64,000 bases of DNA from Diacronema lutheri (Eukaryota; Haptophyta; Pavlovophyceae; Pavlovales; Pavlovaceae). The stretch is taken from contig JAGTXO010000053.1 in NCBI GenBank assembly GCA_019448385.1, forward strand, positions 161,119-225,118, given 5' to 3'. A program made the translations under genes and the position numbers. Shown in pieces: positions 30,831 through 42,337 of this stretch. Positions within the stretch are counted from its first letter, which is position 1; each line of letters opens with the position of its first letter. The notes under the pieces are model-generated. The model saw nothing but the letters and a program-made list of their open reading frames with translations, did not search any database and was not told the origin of the DNA.

Positions 30831-31500
30831 CCCCTTGCCTCGCTAGGCTTGTCGCGGCGCAAATGGCTCGCTTGTGCGTGCTCGGCCAGCTGACCAGCCT
30901 GCAGACGGCGGCGGCGGTGACACACAGCGCTCTGCCACGCCGTTCGAGGCCTCCGAGGACAAAGGCCGCTGGCGCCAAGGCGGGCGCACGGCCTCGCCCC
31001 CTCTTAGCGCGCAGCTCGCGCTCGCACAGGTGCCCCTCTCCTTTCCTCTTCCCCTTCCGTTCCATTCCCCCCTCGCGATGCGCCGGCAGTGACCACGGCT
31101 TTTGCGGGCGCAGCCTCGGCTGCGTGCTACCTGATGCCGATCGATGGCCACCTGATGCCGATCGATGTCGATGGCCACGACTTCGTCCGTTGGGCGTGCC
31201 GGCAATGGTCGAAGCGGGGTACGCAGCTGTCAAAACCGGCCGCATGAAGCGGCATGAGGCCGGGCGAAAAGCGAGCACCTGGCTGGCCTTAGCAGCCTCG
31301 GCAATGGGCTGCTCGCCCGCCGCGTGGCCGACGGGCCCAGGCACATTGCACGCGATAAGCACAGGCGCACAGGAGGGCGCCGTCGGCTCCGTTCGTTGAC
31401 CAGAAGACGCGCAGGTTGGCTGACCGTAGGCGCCACGGATCGGGTGCGCACGGAGCGCCATCGCCCTCTGAACCGCGCACAGCACGCCCGGATCGGGTCG
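30640..31500 (-). mobile_element. Leader (5' flank) of giant element copy C
   Basis: 30661-30790 and 31090-31500 match 41940-41986 plus 42424-42540, and 42590-43030, of copy B in order, so both copies share a 5' terminus. It carries the R1-like segment (VFWSTNGADGA on the minus strand, about 31400). It provides the empty-site sequences that prove the palindrome insertions in copy B. Confidence 0.6.
30798..30829. repeat. Poly(C) tract, 32 nt
   Basis: A run of 32 C in the copy C leader. Copy B lacks it at the equivalent place (about 42535), so it arose after the copies separated. Confidence 0.95.
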
Positions 31501-31800
31501 GCACATGATTATTATTTATTGTGCGGCGAAAGAAGAAATTGCTGCAGCCATACTCGTTGCTGGTCCAAGGTCCATACATCCTTGAGACCCCTCCGCGTTT
31601 GAAACAGAGCTGAGGTGGACACCGAGCCCTGGAATGCTATAATCGAGACGAGTTTGTCAGGCTCGGAGATGGCGCGCACTTTCAAGAACGGCCCCCGCCC
31701 CCCAAAGGGGTCTCCAGCCCTCGGGCAGCGCCCCCTTATCGAGACGGAGTTTGTCAGACGGGTTCGTCACCGTTCAACCGGCCAACGGAAAAGCGCACTT
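31501..31800. repeat. Short repeat cluster, MITE-like
   Basis: Includes the inverse of 8333-8376 (31586-31632), two GAGACGAGTTTGTCAG-type words, and GGGGTCTCCAGCCCTCGGGC AGCGCCCCCTTAT, which matches the arms of the hairpin at 45862-45943. Confidence 0.55.
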
Positions 31801-32233
31801 TTCGGTAGATGACCAGCCGCAACCGAGCGAGAGCCTCTTTTCCTCAGTCCGTTGGGCGGTTGCGCTCCTCCGAGAGGCGCGCGGAGCGTTTGCTGCATTC
31901 TTCGCCACGGAGTGCTGCGTACTACCCTCGCCCGCTCCAACCCGGACGACCCTTGCGTTTCGCCGCCGCCTACGCCATCGCTGCCGTCGCCGCCGCGCGC
32001 CGCCGCCAAGCCAGCGCTGGCGCGCGCCGCCAAGACCGAGCCGCCGCGCGGTGGCGGTGGCAAGCCGCGTGTGCACTCGCCGCCGCCTCCGCCGACACGG
32101 GTGACCGTGCCGTGCGCCAACGCCTGACACCGACTGGTGCGCACGTGGCTGCGCGCGGCGGCGGCGCGCGCGCTCTGGGCGCGGCAGGCGACGCGACAGA
32201 CACGACCGGCAGCAGCCGCGCCTCGCGCGCACA
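31801..32233. other. No recognised gene; 3' break of copy B
   Basis: Copy B similarity to copy A stops just past the conserved intron donor (about 32230). The rest reads as arginine-rich open frames with no family signature. Confidence 0.5.
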
Positions 32234-33417
32234 TTGTGCGTTCGCAGCGGCGCCACGTTGTACCGCGGCGGCCGGCCGGTCAGCTGCGTGTGGATATGCG
32301 CGAGCCGGCAGAGCAGCGCCTGCCCCTCGGCCACGTGCTGCAGGTTGCGGATCTGCACGAGGAAGTAGCGCGTCGTGTGCCGGTTGTAGTTCCACCTATC
32401 CGTGGGCGTGCACCCGTAGTCGATGTTGTGGAGGACCATGTCGGGCAGCTGGCGGTCGAGCGCGGCGGGGCAGCCGACGCGCGCGTCCTCTACGTCGCCG
32501 CGCAGCAGCCGCTCGCACAGCTCGCGCACGCGCGCGTTTCGCTGCATCTCGGGCAGCGCGACGAGCGCCTCGTCGCGCTCGACTGCCGCGCGGACAACGT
32601 CGCGGAGCAGCCCGTTCACGACGCGCGATGGGTGCATCAGGCACGCGACGGACAGCTGCGTCGCCTCCTCCGCGAGGATCTGCGTGAGGCCCACCGCGCA
32701 GACGGGCTGGACGCCCTCGGCCATCTCGCCGACGGCGCGCGCCGTCGCCGCCTTGGTCTGCGCGGCGGCTTGCTCGGTGGGCCTGCCCGTGGGCGCTGCA
32801 CCGTACCTGCTCTCGTCTTTGTGCCAGCCGATGGCCGAGAAGATCGCACGGACGGCTCCGTTGTCCGTCGTGGTCGGCGTGTGCACGCTGGTCGACGGGC
32901 CGCCCGACGCCGCGCCGGCAGCCCGCGCGCTCGCCACCGCAGCCTCGTCGCGCACCACCTTGTTCACGACGCGGGACGCCTGTGTCGTGAGCCTGTGCAC
33001 GGCCGCCGCGATGCGCCGCAGCTCCTTCCGCGCACAGGGGTGCGCCGTCACCGGCCCCGCGTTAACCGTCGAAAAGCCCGGGAGCACGCTGCCGCGCGTG
33101 CGCGCCGTCGCGCCGCCGGCGGTGCGCGCGCTCGGCGCAGCAGGCTCGTCCACGCGCGCGCTCTCGACGCCGCGCGCGCGGGGAACGCTCGGCGCGCGCG
33201 CGCCCGCGGCGCCGCGCGCGCTCGCGGCGGCACCCGCCGCGGCGCGCTTGCCCGCGGCGCCCGGGACGCCGTGCGCGCGAGGCGGCGCCGACGCCAATGC
33301 TGACGCCGCGCCCGCGCCGCCGCTGCCGCTGCCCGATCCGCCCGCGCGCCGCTTCTGCTCGTCGCGCGTCTTGTGGAACCGGGCGACGAGGTCGCTGCTC
33401 ACGTTGGCCTCAGGCTC
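32234..33417 (-). pseudogene. Fanzor N-terminal half, giant element copy B
   Basis: Open and undamaged from PEANVSSDLVARFHKTRDEQ to VAPLRTHN, where the predicted intron donor (GTGCGCGC) falls and similarity ends. It follows region X in the same frame after a single TGA (33418-33420). Contains an Ala/Ser/Gly linker, ELRRIAAAVHRLTTQASRVV, CLMHPSRVVNGLLRDVVRAA, HTTRYFLVQIRNLQHVAEGQ. The RuvC half is missing. Confidence 0.65.
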
Positions 33418-36400
33418 TCACGCGTCGGCGCTCTCGTCGTAGCGCAACCACCTGATTGTCCGGAACTGGAACGTTGCCCTCTTGCCCGCCTTGCGGCGCT
33501 CGTCGACGACCGCCCCGACGTCGTACGTGCGCGCCTCCTCGTCGACGCTCGCGCCCGCCGCGCTCGCGCCCGTGTCCGGCCACCCAGCGACCGTCCCGCC
33601 CAGCCTCTCGGCGGCCGCGCGCAGCTGCCGCTCGCGCTGGGCGGCCGCGGCGCCTCGCGCGACCAGCGCGGGCAGCATGCCCGCGCCGCCCGCGAGGCCG
33701 TGCGCGCCGACGCTGGCGGTCATCAGCGCGTCGAGGCACGCGAACGTTGCGAGCGCACGCGCGCCATCGTCGCCGCCGCGCGGCTGCGAGCGCACGACGG
33801 GCGATGGCCGCGGCTCCCCCTCGGCCGCGAGCAGCGGCCAGATCGCATTGGCCAGCGCGACGGCATGCGCGCCGACCGCGACGGCCACGTCCGCGTCGAG
33901 CGGCGCAAAGTCGTAGCGCACGAGCGCGGCCGGGCGCGAGTCGTCCGTCGGCCGGTCGGCGACGAGCAGCCCGACCGGGCGCGGCGGCTCGCCGGACGGC
34001 GCGGCGACGGGCACGCAGAGGAGCACGACGAGCAGGCGCGGCGTGCCGCCGAGCAGCGCGCGCGCGGCATCCGCCCCGTCGGCTCCGCCGCGCGCGGCCG
34101 CGGCGAGCAGCTCGGCCGCGCGCGTCGGGCCCAGCGCCGTGCGCGCTTCCTTGCGCGCGCGTGCGCGCGCCGTGTACGCGGCGCAGGCGTCATCGAGCAC
34201 CGCCGCGCTGGGCGCGGTGCCAGTCGTCGCCCACGCGCGCAGCGCGTCGCGCACCCGCGTGACGATCGCCTGGTCGACTGCCGCCTCGCCGGCAGCGTGC
34301 GCCGGCGCGCACGCCGGCGGTGCGGCGGCAGGCGCGAGCGCGGGCGCGCCGCTAGCGCCGTCGGCGCCGACGGCGCCGTCGGCGCGCCGCCACGCGAGTT
34401 TCGCCTCGATCTGCTGCCGCACGGCGTGGCAAAGCCGGTCGATGCCGCGCGCGTCGTCAAGCGCGGCCAGCGCGTCCTCAGCGGCGGGGCGGTCGCTCGC
34501 GTCCGCGACGGCCTGCACGGAGAGCAGCGCGGCCGCACGCGCGTTGCACGCGCTCTGCGGCTCGGGCGCGAGCGCGAGCTCGAGCTCGAGCGGCGACGCG
34601 CCTCGCGCCGCGGCGATCGCAACCATCCGCACGTCCAACCGCTGCACCAGCGCCATGTGTGCGTCGCGCGGCGCGCCCGTCGACGGCGCGCGCGAGCGCG
34701 TCGCCACGAGCCCGAGCGCGCGCGCCGGCGCGCCCGCCGGCGTGTGCAGCACGAGCAGCGCCGCGCCCGCCAAGCTCGCGTTGCGCGTGACGAGCGCGAA
34801 GATGCGCGTCGCCTCGTGCGCGCCCACCGACGCCCAGATCGCAGCGCGATCGGTGTCCGTCTGCGCGTCGCACAGGTCGCGCACGTCGTCCGGCGCGAGC
34901 AGCGCGCCGCCGCCGGCGGAGCGCGCGACGATCGCCCGCGCCTCCGCCACGAAGACGGCCTGCGGCAGGTCGGCGTGGCGCGCGTCGACGATGGCGCGCG
35001 TCGCGTGCACGCCGAGCTCCACGCCGCGGTAGAAGGCGCGCGCGTTGGCCGCGCGCGCGTGCGCCGGCCGTCCGTCCGCGTTGCGCCTCGCGCGCGCCTG
35101 CTTGCTCGTGCGCGCGAGGCCGTCGCGTGGCGGTGGCGGCAGCGTGGCGAGGAAGCGCGCGGCGGGCGGCGGCGCGCGCACGCCGCGCTGCCGCCGTGCG
35201 ATGGCCGCGAGCCGCCGGCCCGCCGCGCTGCCGCCCGCGCCGACGTGCTGCCAGCGGTTGAGCGCCGCCGGTGGCGGCGGCGGCGGCGGCGCGGCGGCGG
35301 GCGGCGGCGCGACGGCGGGCGGCGGCGCGGCGGCGGGCGGCGGCGCGGCGGTGGGCGGCGGCGCGGCGGCAGGCGGCAGCGGCGGCGGCGCGGCGGCGAC
35401 GGCAGCACCAGTCGGCTTGTCCGCCCACGCACCCGAGACGCTGTCCCAGGCCTTGCCCGGTGGCGCGCGCCCACGCGGCCGCGGGTGGCGGGCTCGAGCG
35501 GCAGGGGGCGGGCGGCCGGCGCGCCAGTCGAAGACAGGTGCAACCGTGGCGGCAGGCGCCGAGTGCAGCGCGTCGGTCACAGAGCGCGTGGTGCGCGCGG
35601 CGACCGTGGCACGCATGGCGGGCGGGCGGTGAGCAGCGCCCGCCGGCGCGCCGGCGGGCGCGGCAGCCGGCGCGCCGGCGGGCGCGGCCGCCTCGAGCCC
35701 GGCGGAGGCGCCGCGCTTGCGCTTGCGCGTGCCGCCGCGCGTGCGCCTGCGCGCGCGCCCGCCGCGCGCCCGTTTGGCCTGCGCGTCGCCAGCCGCGTCG
35801 CCGGCCGCGTCGCCGCGCCGCACGTAGACGACCGCGAACGCCTCCTCGCCGGTCCCGTCGACGCCGCCGCGCGCGCGGCGCAGGACCGACCGCCACTGCA
35901 GCCGCCGCGCGCGGCCGGGCTCGCACGCAAACCAGCGCCCACCGCGCCTGACGACGGCCACAAAGTCGTCGTCGCGCCGCCCGCGCCGGCGCGTGCGCAG
36001 CAGCACGCACTGCACGTCGAGCCAGCCCTCGTGCCAGTCGGCCGTGCTGGGGCGACGCGAATCGATTTTGAGAGATCGACGCCGAAGCCGCAAAGCCGCA
36101 CGACGCACACCACGTTGTCGACGCGCACGTGCTCGCACAGCAGCGCGCAGATGTTGGCGTTGACCGTCCTCTCCTTCTCGGCCGCCTCGGCCGTGCCGAG
36201 GGCGGCGGCGTCGCCTGCCGACTGCCCAAGGTACTCGACCACCCGCTCGACGGCCGCGCCCTCCGCACGCGCTGCGCTGGTGATCGCCGCATCGCCGACG
36301 GGCTCGCGCAGCGCCGCGATCGCGCCTTGCAACGCCGTCGCGTCGCCCGTCGCCGCCGTCGCTGCCACCGCCGCCGCGCTCGCGGTGCCGTGCGCGACGG

Positions 36401-39400
36401 CGTGCAGCGCGGCGGCGCGCGCGGCGGGGATGCGCTCGTCCAGCGCGAGCACGAGCGGCGGCCCGGCCGGCGTCTGCTGCCGCCGGTGCCGCCGGCTCGC
36501 AGCCGGGTGGTCGGCGCGCGCGCGCTCGAGCCGCGCGCGCCGCTCGACGACGCGCGCCCAGAAGGCCTGCACCCTCGGCTGCGCGAATGCAAGCCAGCCG
36601 GCGCCGCGCGTCACGACGTGCACGACGATCCGGTCCTCGTGCCGAAGGTACTGCACGTAGAGCGCTTTGCTCACGCCGAGGACGTGCATGCCGAGCTGCA
36701 GCTGATCGCGGTGCGGCTGCGGCGGCCCGTCCTCGTGCGCCGTGGCGCCCGCCTTGGTGAGCGTCTTCACCTCGACAAGGACCTGCTCGTTGTTTTCGGG
36801 GAGGATGGCGAGCCCGTCCGGCGAGAAGGCGAACGGCGCGCTCATGTCGTGCGGGTCCGCACGCACCATCGGCAGGTTGCACACGACGGTGATGCCGTAC
36901 GCGGCCGCCAGCTTGCGCAGCGCGACGGCCTCGCCGAGGATGCCCGCGGTCGTCGCCTTGGTCCGCACCTCGCGCCGCCGCCGGTGCACGTACTCGTCGG
37001 TGAGCGTCTCGTGCGCGACGCCGGCGTTGTCGTTCACGACGTCGCCAACCTTGCTGCCCGTGACCTCCTCCCATCGCTCGTCGTGCCAGCGCGGGCTGCG
37101 CTGCGCGGGCGCGCCCGCGCCGACGGCGTCGAGCACGCGGCGCAGCGCTGTGCCGTCGGGCGCAGCAGGCACGCGCGCGCGGTCCTGGGCCTCGCGAGCG
37201 TCGAGGACGCAGCCCGTAGTGGAATCTTGGGGTAGGTCGAGCTTGCTCGCCTCGCCGTAGCGGCTCTCCAGCTGGCGTGCGTCGGCGGGGCCGCCGTCCG
37301 TGCGCGCACCCGACGCGCCCGCCAGTGCACGGGGCGCAGCGTCCGAGACGCCCGCCGCGCCCGCGCCGCCGCTAATCTCGCCAGCGCACGCGCGCGCCGC
37401 GACCTGCGGACGGCCAGCCGCAGGGACCTCGTCCGCTCGGCCGGCCGCTGCGTCGGCCGTCCGCTTGGCCACGTCGCGCACGACTTTGACCGCGAGCGTG
37501 GCTGGCGCCGTCGAGCTCCCGTGATGTTTGTCCCAACATTTGAGCAGCCCGCCAAGGAAGGGCGTGCCCGTCGGGCAGTCCTTGGGCACCTCCGCCAGGA
37601 TCGCGTCGACGCGTAGCGCGGCCGCCACATCGCAGAACGCGCGCGCGGCGCGCGCCATCCGCTCGGCGCGCGCGCCGCCGTCGTCCGCCGCGCGGCGGAT
37701 GGCGTGGCTCACTTGCGCGACGCAGAGCGAGACGACGGCGTGCGCCGGCGCGTCGGCGCCCACATCGAGCGTGTGCCGCCGGATGGCCAGCTGCCCATCG
37801 CCCATGCGCGGCGGCAGCGACGCGCACGCCGCGACGGTCGTCGTGCCGGCCACGCTGTCGCACAGCCAGCTCGCCTCGCCGCCGCCCGCAAACTCGAAGG
37901 TCGCGAAGCCCTCGCGGCCGAAAAGCGCGACGAAGTGGTCGAGCACCGCCTTGTTGATCGCGCGCGCCGCCGGCTGCGTCGATGCGCCGCGGGCAGCGCC
38001 ACCTGCCGCGCCGCGCGCATCGCTGCACGTCGCAAAGCAGGTGCAGCCGGACGCGCGCACGCCGTCCGTCCGCGTCCGCGGCAGCTCGAGCTCGCGCACC
38101 TTGGGGCAGAACCAGAGCGGGTTGGACGCCTCGAAGCACAGCACGACGAGCCGCCCGTCCGTGCCGGCCAGCGCGCGCGCGTCGCGCAGCAGCTCGACGG
38201 CGAGCTCGGACGTCGCCGCGTGCACCGCCGGCTCGCCCGTCGCGCGGTCGGGCGGGAAGAAGCCGCCGCCGACGAGCGGGCTGAGGCAGCGGCCGAGCAT
38301 CACGAGCAGCGGCGGCAGCGGCGTCTGCGGCGCCTTCCGCCCGACCGCAGCCGCCGTCAGCCCGGCCAGGTCGGAGCTCGTGCGGAGGGCCTTGAGCGCA
38401 ACGCGCGAGCCGGTGCCCGCCTGCTCGGAAAACGTGGCGAGCATGACGCACTTGCTCGCCCTCGCGCCGCACTGCCAGCTGACGCGCGCGAGGAGGCCTT
38501 CCAACGTGTCGTTTTTGCGCGGCCGCGTGACCGCGTCGAGCGCCGCCGGGCCGAGCTGGAGGCTGCCGGGCGTGACGCACAGCACCGCCTCATGGTAGGC
38601 GCGCAGCAGCTCCCTCGGCAGCTGCTCGGCGGGCGTCGCCGCCTGCTCGCCCACCCACCGTGCACCGTGGCCGCCGTCGCCCGCGCCCGCGAGCCGGACC
38701 GCCGGCCCGCCCGTGATCGCCGAGGTCGGTGACGTGCCGAGCGCGTCGACGAGCGCGCGCACGGGCGCGACACGCCTGCGCGCAGCGTCCGCGCCGACGG
38801 CGAGCGCGGCGATCCGAGCGCCCTCCCATGCGCGCTCCCTCGCGTCGTCCCGCGCGGCCGCCGGTGCGGCGCCCAGCCGCGCGCCGGGCGGCAACGCGCA
38901 CGCCGCCGCGACGACCTCCGCGCGCGCGCCGGCAGCGTCGGGCGCGTGCAGCTGCGCGAGCGCGCCAAAGAGCGCGGCGGCCGAGCGGTAGCGGCCATGC
39001 TCCGCGCGACGAGCGCGTGGAGCACGCGCAGCGCGGCCACGCCCGCCTGGTCGAGCGCGTCGCCGGGGCGCGCTCGACGATCGCTTTGAACACGCCGTGC
39101 GTGGCGCCCTCGTCAAACTCGGCGGCGCCCGCCGCGTGCGCGCACCATCCGTGCACGCGCGACGTGGGCGCGTCCACGGCGCGCTGCACGACGAGCACCG
39201 TCGGCCGGTCGACGCAGCCGAGGCTCACCGCCGCGTGCTTGCCCTCGAGCAGCGCCGCCGCCGCAGCCTCGACCAAGGCGTCATCAGGCGCGTCGCCGAC
39301 TACGACGGCACAGCCGTCGCCGTACTCGGCCTGCATCGCGGCGACGCACGACGCGACAAAGTCGTCGCCCGCGGCCGCCGCGTGTCGCGCCGCCAGCATC

Positions 39401-40640
39401 CGGCGCGCGATGGCAAGCAGGACGTACTCGGCCGGCGCGCGCGCGGCGCGCGCGCGAGGCGCGCCGGCCGCGCCGCGTGCGCCAGCGCGTGCGCCTCCAG
39501 CGGCCGCAACGGCCGAGGCGGCTGGAGCGGCGGTGAGCGTTCGCCACGCGCGCTTCGCCGGCCGCGTGATGGGCGATGCACCCGCCGTCGCACCGCCCGC
39601 AGCAGCCGGTGCGGCCGCCACAGCGCCCGCCGCAACGCCACTCGTCACGACGCCCGTGGCGGGCGGCGCGGCGGCGGACGCGGCCGCCTCGACGGGCGTC
39701 GCGCAATTACCGCCAGCGGTCGTGGACGCGCCCGGCGACGCGTCGGCGAGGAGGGGGCGCAGCACGCCGCGCGCGAGCGCGACTCGCACGGCGAGCGTCA
39801 GCGCGCGCAGGCGGTCGGAAGGCGAGGCGTCGCGCTCGGCGTCGGCGGACGTGGCGGCAGCAGGCGGGGCGGCGGGCGGCGCGGCGGCGGACTGGGCGGC
39901 CGCCGGCGCAACCTCGTCGGCCTTGGCCAGCCAGACGAGCCCGGCGACTGCGAGCACGACGCTGTACGCGCCGACATCGTCTTCCGCAACGCGCGCCAGC
40001 CGGGCGTGGGCGTCGGCCTCGGACACGGCGACGTGGAAGAGCACGTCGTCGCGGGCAGCTTGCTCGGCAAACTGACGCAGCTGCTTGGCCATCGTCACGC
40101 TGGCGACGGACGCCTCGCCCGCCTCTGCCTCGACCTGCTCGTCCTGGCCGATGGCGGACGCGCCGGCCTCGGCGCCAGTGTCGAGTGTCCGGCGGCGCTC
40201 GAGGGCAAAGCCACGCGCACAGACGCTCTGGAGGCCGCCGAGCGCGCCCGCCTTCTCGTGCAGCGCGCACGACAGCTCGACCACCGAGTCCACGCGCGTC
40301 GCGGCGGCGGCCCCCCGCTCGCCGCGCGTGGCCGCGCGCACGACGGACACCGTGAATTGCGCGCGCTTCGCAGCGCGCGCCGACGCGCACGCGTGCTTCA
40401 GGAGCCGGCAAAGCGCGGGCCTTTGCACCGCTGCGCCCCGCGTGCACAGCAGCAGTTGGCCGCGCTCGTCTCCCAGCTCCTGCTCGACGGCGGCCTCGAG
40501 CGCGTCGTCCGTCAGATCGCCGTGCTCCGTCGAGGCGAGCGCGCGCGCAGCCGCGAGCGCCAGCTCGCATGCGCCCACGCTCGCGGTATGCACCACGACA
40601 AGCTCTGGGATCACCCTGGTGCGACCCTCGTGCACAAGTA
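33418..40640 (-). pseudogene. Giant element copy B, region X with YqaJ-type exonuclease
   Basis: About 2400 codons. From the start (ELVVVHTASVGACELALAAA), blocks are PAEYVLLAIARRMLAARHAA, GDALDQAGVAALRVLHALVA, ELLRAYHEAVLCVTPGSLQL, LEGLLARVSWQCGARASKCV, DGRLVVLCFEASNPLWFCPK, the YqaJ core (36590-37070), NICALLCEHVRVDNVVCVVR, GWLDVQCVLL, GGRWFACEP and EEAFAVVYVRR (weakly like a USP C-terminus), then a Pro/Ala-rich linker and RLVVLLCVPV-type blocks ending FQFRTIRWLRYDESADA and TGA. Frameshifts at about 39060, 38995 and 36050 break it into long open pieces. Role unknown beyond the exonuclease; probably a mobile-element polyprotein. Confidence 0.6.
36590..37070 (-). other. YqaJ-like exonuclease domain, copy B, catalytic triad intact
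   Basis: Reads GEAVALRKLAAAYGITVVCN, FAFSPDGLAIL, VLVEVKTLTK (ExK; Lys codon 36765-36767) and PPQPHRDQLQLGMHVLG. The Asp/ExK/Gln order and the RDQLQLGMHVLG helix are those of YqaJ/lambda-exonuclease-like PD-(D/E)XK nucleases, which degrade or resect DNA ends during phage and viral recombination. The domain is uninterrupted here. Confidence 0.75.
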
Positions 40641-41340
40641 CATGGCCATGCGCAGCCGTGAGCTTGACGTCCTTTGCGGCCGGCCCCTCTCGTCTGGCGC
40701 CGCTCTCGACCTCCCGCGCCCGGTCGCGACAGGCTGGGGCGGTTTGGGGCCGCCACCTGGCCGCGCGACACCCGCGGTGGCGCCCTCCGTCATCGGAGCT
40801 CCTCGCCTGCCGCTACGGCTCCGAAGCGTGCGCTCGGCTGCGCTTGGCGGGCCGCGGCCAGCCGCTGATTCCGCGCGGCGGGGGGATCGCGCGCTTTTTG
40901 AGGCGGCGCGCCTCTTGCCAGAGGCCGACAGCTTGTCCTCACCGACGCCCGTCCCTCCGCCATCCGCGCCGAGCGCTCGCCGCTCGGACCGGGCGGGAGG
41001 TCCGTCCGGCCCCCCCTCGCGGCGGACGCGCTCGGCCACCAGTGCGAGGACCCAACGCGCGCCTCCACCGCCGTCGAGCCGCCCGCCTCCGTCCGGACGC
41101 CGCGGTCCGCGCTCCGCGCGCTGCCCGCCCCAGCAGCCAGCGCCGCGGCCGGGGCCTACGCCGCCGCCGCCGCATCCGCCGCCGCCGACGCCGCCCCCGC
41201 AGCCCGCGCGGCAGCAGCCGCTGCGCTGACGCTTTGCCGGCGACGATGACGACGACGCGCCCGACGGCTCCGATGAGCATGGCCGACGCCAGCGAGCGCG
41301 CGCAGGCGCGCGCCCGGCCGCTGCCACGGCCGATCCGCCC
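40641..41340. other. No recognised gene between copy B ORF and retroelement fragment
   Basis: GC-rich, Pro/Arg-rich open frames on both strands; the plus-strand frame continues into the fragment at 41341. No motif seen. Confidence 0.45.
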
Positions 41341-41808
41341 ATGCCAGTGCCCAATTCGGCCCGGGCACCGGCGGACAGGAGCTACGCGGCGATCGACCAT
41401 CTAACCGTCATGCAAGTGGTGGGTGGGGGGAGAGGGGGGAGAGGCGCTGAGCTCCACGAGTCGGCCGTGCCCATGCTCGTCGTCTTGCCGCCCGGCTTTG
41501 CGGAGCGCTTCGCGAAGGCCTTCGCTGAGGTGCTCCACGCCCTCCGTGACGCTGCGGCACTCGAAGGCGTCGGCGCGGTCGGCGTGCGTCAGCCGGCGAC
41601 GGAACGCGCGCTGAAGATGCTGCTCGTCCTCCCGGCGCTGCTCCTGCGCCACACCCCCAGCTCGGCCCCATTCCGCATGGGCGCCGCGCTCGCGCAGCGC
41701 TTCACATTCTGGGAGACGCGTGCGTGCGCCGAAGTGGTCGCGGGCTGGGGGGATGGCTCTCGCCTGCTCGACAGCCACGGCCCGCGTCTGCCCGTGCATC
41801 GCGCGTGA
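41341..41808 (+). pseudogene. Probable non-LTR retrotransposon fragment
   Basis: 155 codons with PMLVVLPPGFAERFAKAFAE, ERALKMLLVLPALLLRHTP and ALAQRFTFWETRACAEVVAG, a layout common just upstream of the reverse transcriptase in algal non-LTR elements (a leucine/proline block before RFxxFxxG/AxW). No reverse transcriptase follows. It interrupts copy B between its start block (41927) and its main ORF (40635), so it inserted or was captured there. Confidence 0.4.
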
Positions 41809-41810
41809 GG

Positions 41811-41986
41811 CGGCGCATGGATGCGATCGGCGGTGTCGAGCGCGCGGCGATGAGGCCTCGTAGTTGTTGCCACGAACACGCCCGTGGTCGCGGACTGGCG
41901 TGCCGCGTGTGACTCGTGACGACGTGCATCTCAAGAGCGGTAACACCGCCCCTTCGCGTCGCGGGCGTCGTCGCGAGATGCACGAG
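41811..41986 (-). mobile_element. Copy B start block left of the palindrome insertion
   Basis: VHLATTPATRRGGVTALEMH matches copy C (LVHLATTPATRRGGIPAYKM). It diverges after EMHVV. The 5' edge ends ACGAG at the insertion of the composite palindromic unit. Confidence 0.6.
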
Positions 41987-42066
41987 TGTTGGGATAAAGT
42001 AGCAGACTATACGAGTCAGCCACTCCGACGTCGGAGTAGCTGACTCCCTGTTACTTTATCCCAACA

Positions 42067-42337
42067 TGGCGCGAGTTCGAATCTGGGTGAACGCATGTCT
42101 TTGGGATCAGTCCGGCGGGGCGGGACCGGTGCTTTCCCGGGAGATAGGAAAGCATGGCGTCTCACATTCTTAGTGTGGGACGCGTGGCCGCGCAGGTGAC
42201 TGGTGCACACAGTACCTGGCGGTGACGAACGTGCCGAGTGCTAGGTAGCTCGGGCGTCTCGGGTGACATGCTATCATGCTGTGCCCGAGCGGAGAGAGCC
42301 AACTCCGTCACAAACTTCCCAGATCGAACTCGGGTTA
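42067..42337. ncRNA. Structured core of the composite unit, candidate RNA
   Basis: At least five hairpins in series: 42130-42137/42147-42154 (8 bp), 42157-42166/42174-42183 (10 bp, one G-U), 42193-42202/42210-42218 (9 bp, one bulge), 42234-42238/42249-42253 (5 bp) and 42258-42263/42284-42289 (6 bp plus an inner CATG/CATG stem). Its two ends are complementary (42073-42087 with 42318-42331), and each contains a GTTCGA-type word resembling a pol III B box. I match it to no known ncRNA family. Confidence 0.4.

Noticed and set aside
36000-36330. Ubiquitin-specific protease C-terminus in region X (GGRWFACEP...AFAVVYVRR)
   Set aside because: Only the last strand pattern resembles USP; no Cys box or His-Y motif upstream. 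Mentioned as weak in the feature only.
33373-36660. 1095-codon plus-strand ORF
   Set aside because: Antisense shadow of copy B region X, for the same reasons.
42067-42337. tRNA gene or group I intron in the palindromic core
   Set aside because: A GTTCGAATC T-loop-like word exists but there is no acceptor or anticodon arm, and no conserved group I P/Q/R/S elements.
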